From: Mesonia mobilis DSM 19841
GTDB taxonomy: Bacteria > Bacteroidota > Bacteroidia > Flavobacteriales > Flavobacteriaceae
Length of the DNA stretch: 64,000 nucleotides
Direction of reading: 5' to 3'
Assembly: GCF_000423405.1 (NCBI RefSeq)
Contig: NZ_KE384013.1
Location: forward strand, 307,705 to 371,704
A model generated the notes under the pieces. It made no database searches. It was given only the letters and a program-made list of their open reading frames with translations, and had not been told where the DNA came from. Positions 60,610-64,000 of this stretch are shown here, in pieces (position 1 is the stretch's first letter; every line of letters starts with the position of its first letter). Both the position numbers and the translations under genes were made by a program.

Positions 60610-61350
60610 ATGCAAGAGTATTTAAACTTATTTGTTAGAAGTATTTTCATAGAGAATATGATTTTTGCTTACTTCTTGGGAATGTGTTCTTATTTAGCAG
60701 TTTCCAAAACCGTAAAAACAGCGGTTGGTTTAGGAGCAGCAGTTATATTCGTATTAGCGATTACGGTACCTATTAACTTTTTAATGGATGCTTATTTATT
60801 GCAACCGGGAGCTTTATCTTGGTTAGGCGATGAATTTCTGGATGTTGATTTAAGTTTCTTAAGTTTCATTATGTTCATCGCGGTAATTGCATCGATGGTA
60901 CAATTAGTAGAAATGATTGTTGAAAAATTTGCTCCGGCACTTTACGGTGCATTAGGTATTTTCTTACCACTTATCGCTGTAAACTGTGCGATTTTAGGAG
61001 GATCTTTATTTATGCAACAAAAAGATTTCGGAGGTATAGGAGAAGCAGTTACTTATGGTTTAGGTAGTGGTATCGGATGGTTTTTAGCAATTTTAGCAAT
61101 TGCAGCTATTCGTGAGAAAATTGCTTACTCAAACGTTCCGGCTCCATTAAAAGGATTAGGAATTACTTTTATCATTACAGGTCTTATGGCAATTGGTTTT
61201 ATGAGCTTTATGGGAATAAAATTAGATGGTCAAGAAGAAGCAGAAGCTGTTGAAACAGAAACTTCTTCAGTTGAAATGATCGAAGAAAAAGCAGATAATA
61301 ATACTGAGCAAACATTGTCATCTATAGACAATACAAAATTTAATAAGTAA
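60610..61350 (+). CDS. nqrE: Na+-translocating NADH:quinone reductase subunit E, C-terminally extended
   Basis: The 246-residue polytopic subunit has six helices and matches Nqr[21 protein letters not shown] (residues 1-20), [18 protein letters not shown] and [17 protein letters not shown] (about 119-135), whose cysteines can bind iron with NqrD. After the usual end ([10 protein letters not shown]) there is an acidic tail of about 40 residues ([20 protein letters not shown]) not present in Vibrio NqrE. It begins 26 nt after nqrD. Confidence 0.94.
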   Translation: MQEYLNLFVRSIFIENMIFAYFLGMCSYLAVSKTVKTAVGLGAAVIFVLAITVPINFLMDAYLLQPGALSWLGDEFLDVDLSFLSFIMFIAVIASMVQLVEMIVEKFAPALYGALGIFLPLIAVNCAILGGSLFMQQKDFGGIGEAVTYGLGSGIGWFLAILAIAAIREKIAYSNVPAPLKGLGITFIITGLMAIGFMSFMGIKLDGQEEAEAVETETSSVEMIEEKADNNTEQTLSSIDNTKFNK

Positions 61351-61354
61351 GATT

Positions 61355-62647
61355 ATGACAGTTATCATTGCTAGTGTAGTAGTATTTTTAGCATTAATAT
61401 TATTATTAGTTAGTGTTTTATTAGGTGCAAAAGCAAAACTTGTTCCTTCAGGACCGGTGAAAATTAATGTTAATGGAGAAAAGAACATTGAAGTAGGTTC
61501 CGGTGGAACGTTATTATCTACTTTAGGTGATAATAAATTATTTTTACCTTCTGCTTGTGGAGGAGGTGGTACTTGTATTCAGTGTAAATGTATCGTTAAA
61601 GAAGGTGGCGGAAGTATTTTACCAACAGAAGAACCACACTTTACAAGAAAAGAAATTGCTGAAGGTTGGCGTTTAGGTTGCCAGGTAAAAGTAAAGCAGA
61701 ACATGGATATCCAAATACCGGAAGAAGTATTTGGAGTGAAGAAGTGGGAAGCAACTGTAGTAAGAAACTGGAACGTAGCATCATTCATTAAGGAATTTGT
61801 TGTTGAAATTCCGGAAGATATGGATTATGAAGCTGGAGGATATATTCAGATCGAAGTGCCAAAGTGTACTGTAAAATATGAAGATATCGATATTACGGCT
61901 CATCCGGAAGAACATCCTGGTGAACCAGATAAATTCAAAAAAGAGTGGGATAACTTTAAACTTTGGCCTTTAGTAATGAAGAATCCAGAGAAAGAAGAAA
62001 GAGCTTACTCGATGGCTTCTTACCCTGCAGAAGGACGTGAGATTATGTTGAATGTTCGTATTGCAACTCCTCCTTTCGATCGTGCTAAAAACGGTTGGAT
62101 GGATGTAAATCCTGGTATTGCTTCTTCTTACATCTTCTCTAGAAAGAAAGGTGATAAGGTGACAATTTCAGGACCTTACGGTGAATTCTTCATCAACGAG
62201 AGTGAAGCAGAAATGCTTTATGTTGGTGGTGGGGCTGGTATGGCGCCAATGCGTTCTCACTTATACCACTTATTTAAAACCCTAAAAACGGGTAGAAAAG
62301 TTACTTATTGGTACGGTGGTCGTTCAAAAAGAGAATTATTCTACTTAGAGCATTTTAGAGAATTAGAAAGAGAATTCGATAACTTTAAATTTTTCTTAGT
62401 TCTTTCAGAGCCTTTAGAAGAAGATAATTGGAAAGAGAAAAAAGATATTCATGATGCTGAAGGAGACGGTTTCTTAGGTTTTGTTCACAATGCTGTGATC
62501 GATCAATACCTTTCTAAGCACGATGAGCCCGAAGAGATTGAACTTTATTTCTGTGGACCTCCATTAATGAATAAAGCTGTTCAGAAGATGGGAGAAGATT
62601 TTGGTATCCCAGATGAGAACATTCGATTTGATGATTTTGGAGGATAA
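61355..62647 (+). CDS. nqrF: Na+-translocating NADH:quinone reductase subunit F (NADH dehydrogenase subunit)
   Basis: The 430-residue subunit has an N-terminal membrane helix (about 4-25), a 2Fe-2S ferredoxin domain with cysteines in SACGGGGTCIQCKCIV and RLGCQVKV (about 68-115), an FAD domain (RAYSMASYPAEGREIMLNVR) and an NADH domain (MLYVGGGAGMAPMRSH; FCGPPLMNKAV). Electrons from NADH enter here. It starts 4 nt after nqrE and ends before a terminator. Confidence 0.96.
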   Translation: MTVIIASVVVFLALILLLVSVLLGAKAKLVPSGPVKINVNGEKNIEVGSGGTLLSTLGDNKLFLPSACGGGGTCIQCKCIVKEGGGSILPTEEPHFTRKEIAEGWRLGCQVKVKQNMDIQIPEEVFGVKKWEATVVRNWNVASFIKEFVVEIPEDMDYEAGGYIQIEVPKCTVKYEDIDITAHPEEHPGEPDKFKKEWDNFKLWPLVMKNPEKEERAYSMASYPAEGREIMLNVRIATPPFDRAKNGWMDVNPGIASSYIFSRKKGDKVTISGPYGEFFINESEAEMLYVGGGAGMAPMRSHLYHLFKTLKTGRKVTYWYGGRSKRELFYLEHFRELEREFDNFKFFLVLSEPLEEDNWKEKKDIHDAEGDGFLGFVHNAVIDQYLSKHDEPEEIELYFCGPPLMNKAVQKMGEDFGIPDENIRFDDFGG

Positions 62648-62668
62648 AATCTAACAAAACAATAAATA

Positions 62669-62704
62669 AAAGTCTGATGTTAACCGCATCGGACTTTTTT
62701 TGTT
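62669..62704 (+). terminator. Terminator after nqrF
   Basis: AAAGTCTGATG and GCATCGGACTTTTTTT form a stem with one G-U type mismatch and loop TTAACC, 20 nt after the nqrF stop. The next genes need readthrough or their own promoter. Confidence 0.8.
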
Positions 62705-62755
62705 TTTTATCTTCAGTTTTTACATTAGCAATACTCAAAGTTTTATTTTTGTTTT

Positions 62756-63115
62756 ATGGCTAAACTATCAGAACAAGAATTACATAATCTGGCAATGAAT
62801 ATTGTTGGCAAAGATTTAGAGGCTAACGGTTATGAGTTTTTAGGTATTAACAGTACGCTTAAAAGAAACCCGCAATTTGTAGCTTTAAAAAATAAAAAGC
62901 TTCATTTTGTGATCGTACGTGCGGTACTTTATCCAGACGATCCTAAAAGTATAGATCACGTTTTAATGACGACGATTCGAGATCACGCTGTAAAATTTAA
63001 AGCGAAAGCCTTCTATGCAGGTGTTGGCATTGCAAATTCTTCAGACTTAGAAAAACCGGTTACTTCAGAAGATGATTATGTAGTTAATTATTCAGGAATA
63101 CAAGCTTATGAATAA
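62756..63115 (+). CDS. Small conserved protein between nqrF and apbE, unknown function
   Basis: The 119-residue protein is soluble with no signal peptide (MAKLSEQELHNLAMNIVGKD, then GYEFLGINSTLKRNPQFVAL, KLHFVIVRAVLYPDDP, DHAVKFKAKAFYAGVGIANS). Similar flavobacterial proteins lie at this place and are often misnamed as NqrF subunits, but it has no Fe-S or flavin motif. The position between nqrF and apbE suggests a role in assembly of the complex. Its last 8 nt overlap apbE. Confidence 0.8.
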   Translation: MAKLSEQELHNLAMNIVGKDLEANGYEFLGINSTLKRNPQFVALKNKKLHFVIVRAVLYPDDPKSIDHVLMTTIRDHAVKFKAKAFYAGVGIANSSDLEKPVTSEDDYVVNYSGIQAYE

Positions 63116-64000
63116 CTTTAAATATTTACTAGTTGGTTTGGCGATTTTCAATTTTATTTCTTGCCAAAATAAACCAAGTCTTCAGTCGGAATATGTAGAA
63201 GGAAATGCTTTAGGAACATCTTATCATATCAATTTCTACAGTGATAAGTCAGAAAATTGGGAACAAGGTTTCGACTCTATTTTTGAAGCGGTCAATAAAT
63301 CGATGAGTACTTATTTGCCGAATTCAGATATTTCAAAAATCAATAAGGGAAATAAGGACGTAAAAGTCGATCAAATGTTTCGAGAAGTATTTAATCTATC
63401 TAAAGAAATTTACGCTAACACAGACGGTTATTTTGACCCAACGGTTGGTAATTTAGTTAATGCTTACGGTTTTGGTGCAGAAGAATTAAATGAGCTTACC
63501 GAAAAAGATCTCGATTCTTTAGTGAGTTTAGTAGGTTTTAAAGATTTTTATTTAACTGAAGAAAACCAAGTTAAAAAACCTCATAAAAATAGTTATTTAG
63601 AATTCAATGCTATTGCGAAAGGCTATACGGTAGATCGTTTAGCAGTTTATTTAGAATCTCAAGGCGTAGAAAATTATTTAGTTGAATTGGGAGGTGAATT
63701 AAGAGCTAAAGGAATAAACCTTACCAAAGATAAATCGTGGAAAGTTGGCTTAGACGATCCTTACCAAGAAGATGGCAATCGTGAGATCATTGCTATTTTA
63801 GAACTTAAAGATCGTGCATTGGCAACTTCTGGTAACTACAGAAAATTTCGAGTAGACTCGGTGACCGGTCAAAAATTTGTACATACCATTAATCCAAAGA
63901 CAGGAAAAGCAGAACGTAGCAATATTTTAAGCGCTTCTGTTCTTGCTGAAACTTGTGCTGAAGCAGATGCTTATGCTACAGGATTTATGGCTATGGGATT
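63108..64000 (+). CDS. apbE: FAD:protein FMN transferase (ApbE), lipoprotein form, cut by the window edge
   Basis: Open from ATG 63108 to the window end, giving 297 residues. A lipobox (FISC, residues 16-19) follows MNNFKYLLVGLAIFN. Typical ApbE motifs: NALGTSYHINFYSD, VNKSMSTYLPNSDISKINKG, AIAKGYTVDRLAVYLESQGV, NYLVELGGELRAKG, ALATSGNYRKFRVDSVTGQK, HTINPKTGKAE and the metal site AETCAEADAYATGFMAMG. It attaches FMN to the threonines of NqrB and NqrC. It overlaps the small gene upstream by 8 nt, which ties it to the nqr region. Confidence 0.93.
   Translation, partial: MNNFKYLLVGLAIFNFISCQNKPSLQSEYVEGNALGTSYHINFYSDKSENWEQGFDSIFEAVNKSMSTYLPNSDISKINKGNKDVKVDQMFREVFNLSKEIYANTDGYFDPTVGNLVNAYGFGAEELNELTEKDLDSLVSLVGFKDFYLTEENQVKKPHKNSYLEFNAIAKGYTVDRLAVYLESQGVENYLVELGGELRAKGINLTKDKSWKVGLDDPYQEDGNREIIAILELKDRALATSGNYRKFRVDSVTGQKFVHTINPKTGKAERSNILSASVLAETCAEADAYATGFMAMG

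Noticed and set aside
1-64000. tRNA or rRNA genes
   Set aside because: I looked through the intergenic regions for cloverleaf-like and T-loop sequences and saw none, but I could not run a covariance search.

Overview
The window looks like a chromosomal segment of a marine Flavobacteriaceae (Bacteroidota). It is AT-rich and has the Bacteroidota promoter box TAnnTTTG in front of many genes. It carries type IX secretion and gliding-type genes (porT, a DUF5103 plug protein), the TamL lipoprotein form of TamA, a Na+-translocating NADH:quinone reductase operon, a mevalonate branch and an arginine-to-polyamine route built on a deoxyhypusine-synthase-like protein. I see no phage, transposase, CRISPR array, rRNA or tRNA. 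Most of the content is housekeeping, so the unusual material is in repeats, decayed genes, start sites and one bracketed gene.

Layout. 1-6.2 kb: polytopic Fe-S protein, two family-2 glycosyltransferases, a polytopic mannosyltransferase-like protein and a LAB_N protein, probably a lipid or glycan set. 6.3-11.4 kb (minus): GNAT/nitrilase fusion, DHS-like protein, agmatinase, arginine decarboxylase. 11.8-15.7 kb (minus): a pseudouridine synthase paralogue with an altered catalytic residue, a UbiA prenyltransferase, a GHMP kinase and mvaD. 15.8-21.5 kb: small membrane proteins, a PaiB-like protein, an SBF transporter, a flavoprotein, a lipoprotein and DoxX. 21.6-28.5 kb: a Tat amidohydrolase split by a frameshift, a flavin monooxygenase, an MtfA-like peptidase, a GlcG-like protein, an NYN/OST-HTH protein, ypdA, rpe and a decayed BLUF gene. 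28.6-37.5 kb (minus): rpoD, proCBA, pnp, rpsO, accD, fbaA. 37.6-46.2 kb: tamL, trmH, porT, ubiE, trkA-trkH. 46.3-56.4 kb: aminotransferase, desaturase, rsmG, pruA, NRDE gene, a gene bracketed by 25-bp direct repeats, apaG, a decayed DUF3667 gene and the T9SS plug gene. 56.5-64 kb: nqrABCDEF, a small conserved gene and the start of apbE, whose product flavinylates NqrB and NqrC.

How the genes work together. SpeA and SpeB make putrescine, and the DHS-like protein probably makes homospermidine or a similar triamine from it. ProB, ProA and ProC make proline and PruA serves its breakdown. TrkA/TrkH and a separate RCK_C membrane protein concern potassium, while NQR sets the sodium gradient.

The most interesting signals are: (i) a structured repeat of about 95 nt present three times, always just after a stop codon and in the same sense relative to that gene; (ii) a 25-bp direct repeat bracketing one gene inserted between two convergent genes, which looks like a target-site duplication without any visible transposase; (iii) three genes broken by frameshifts or stops; (iv) promoter boxes that fall on or next to apparent start codons and so force start revisions, including TTG starts and possible leaderless mRNAs.
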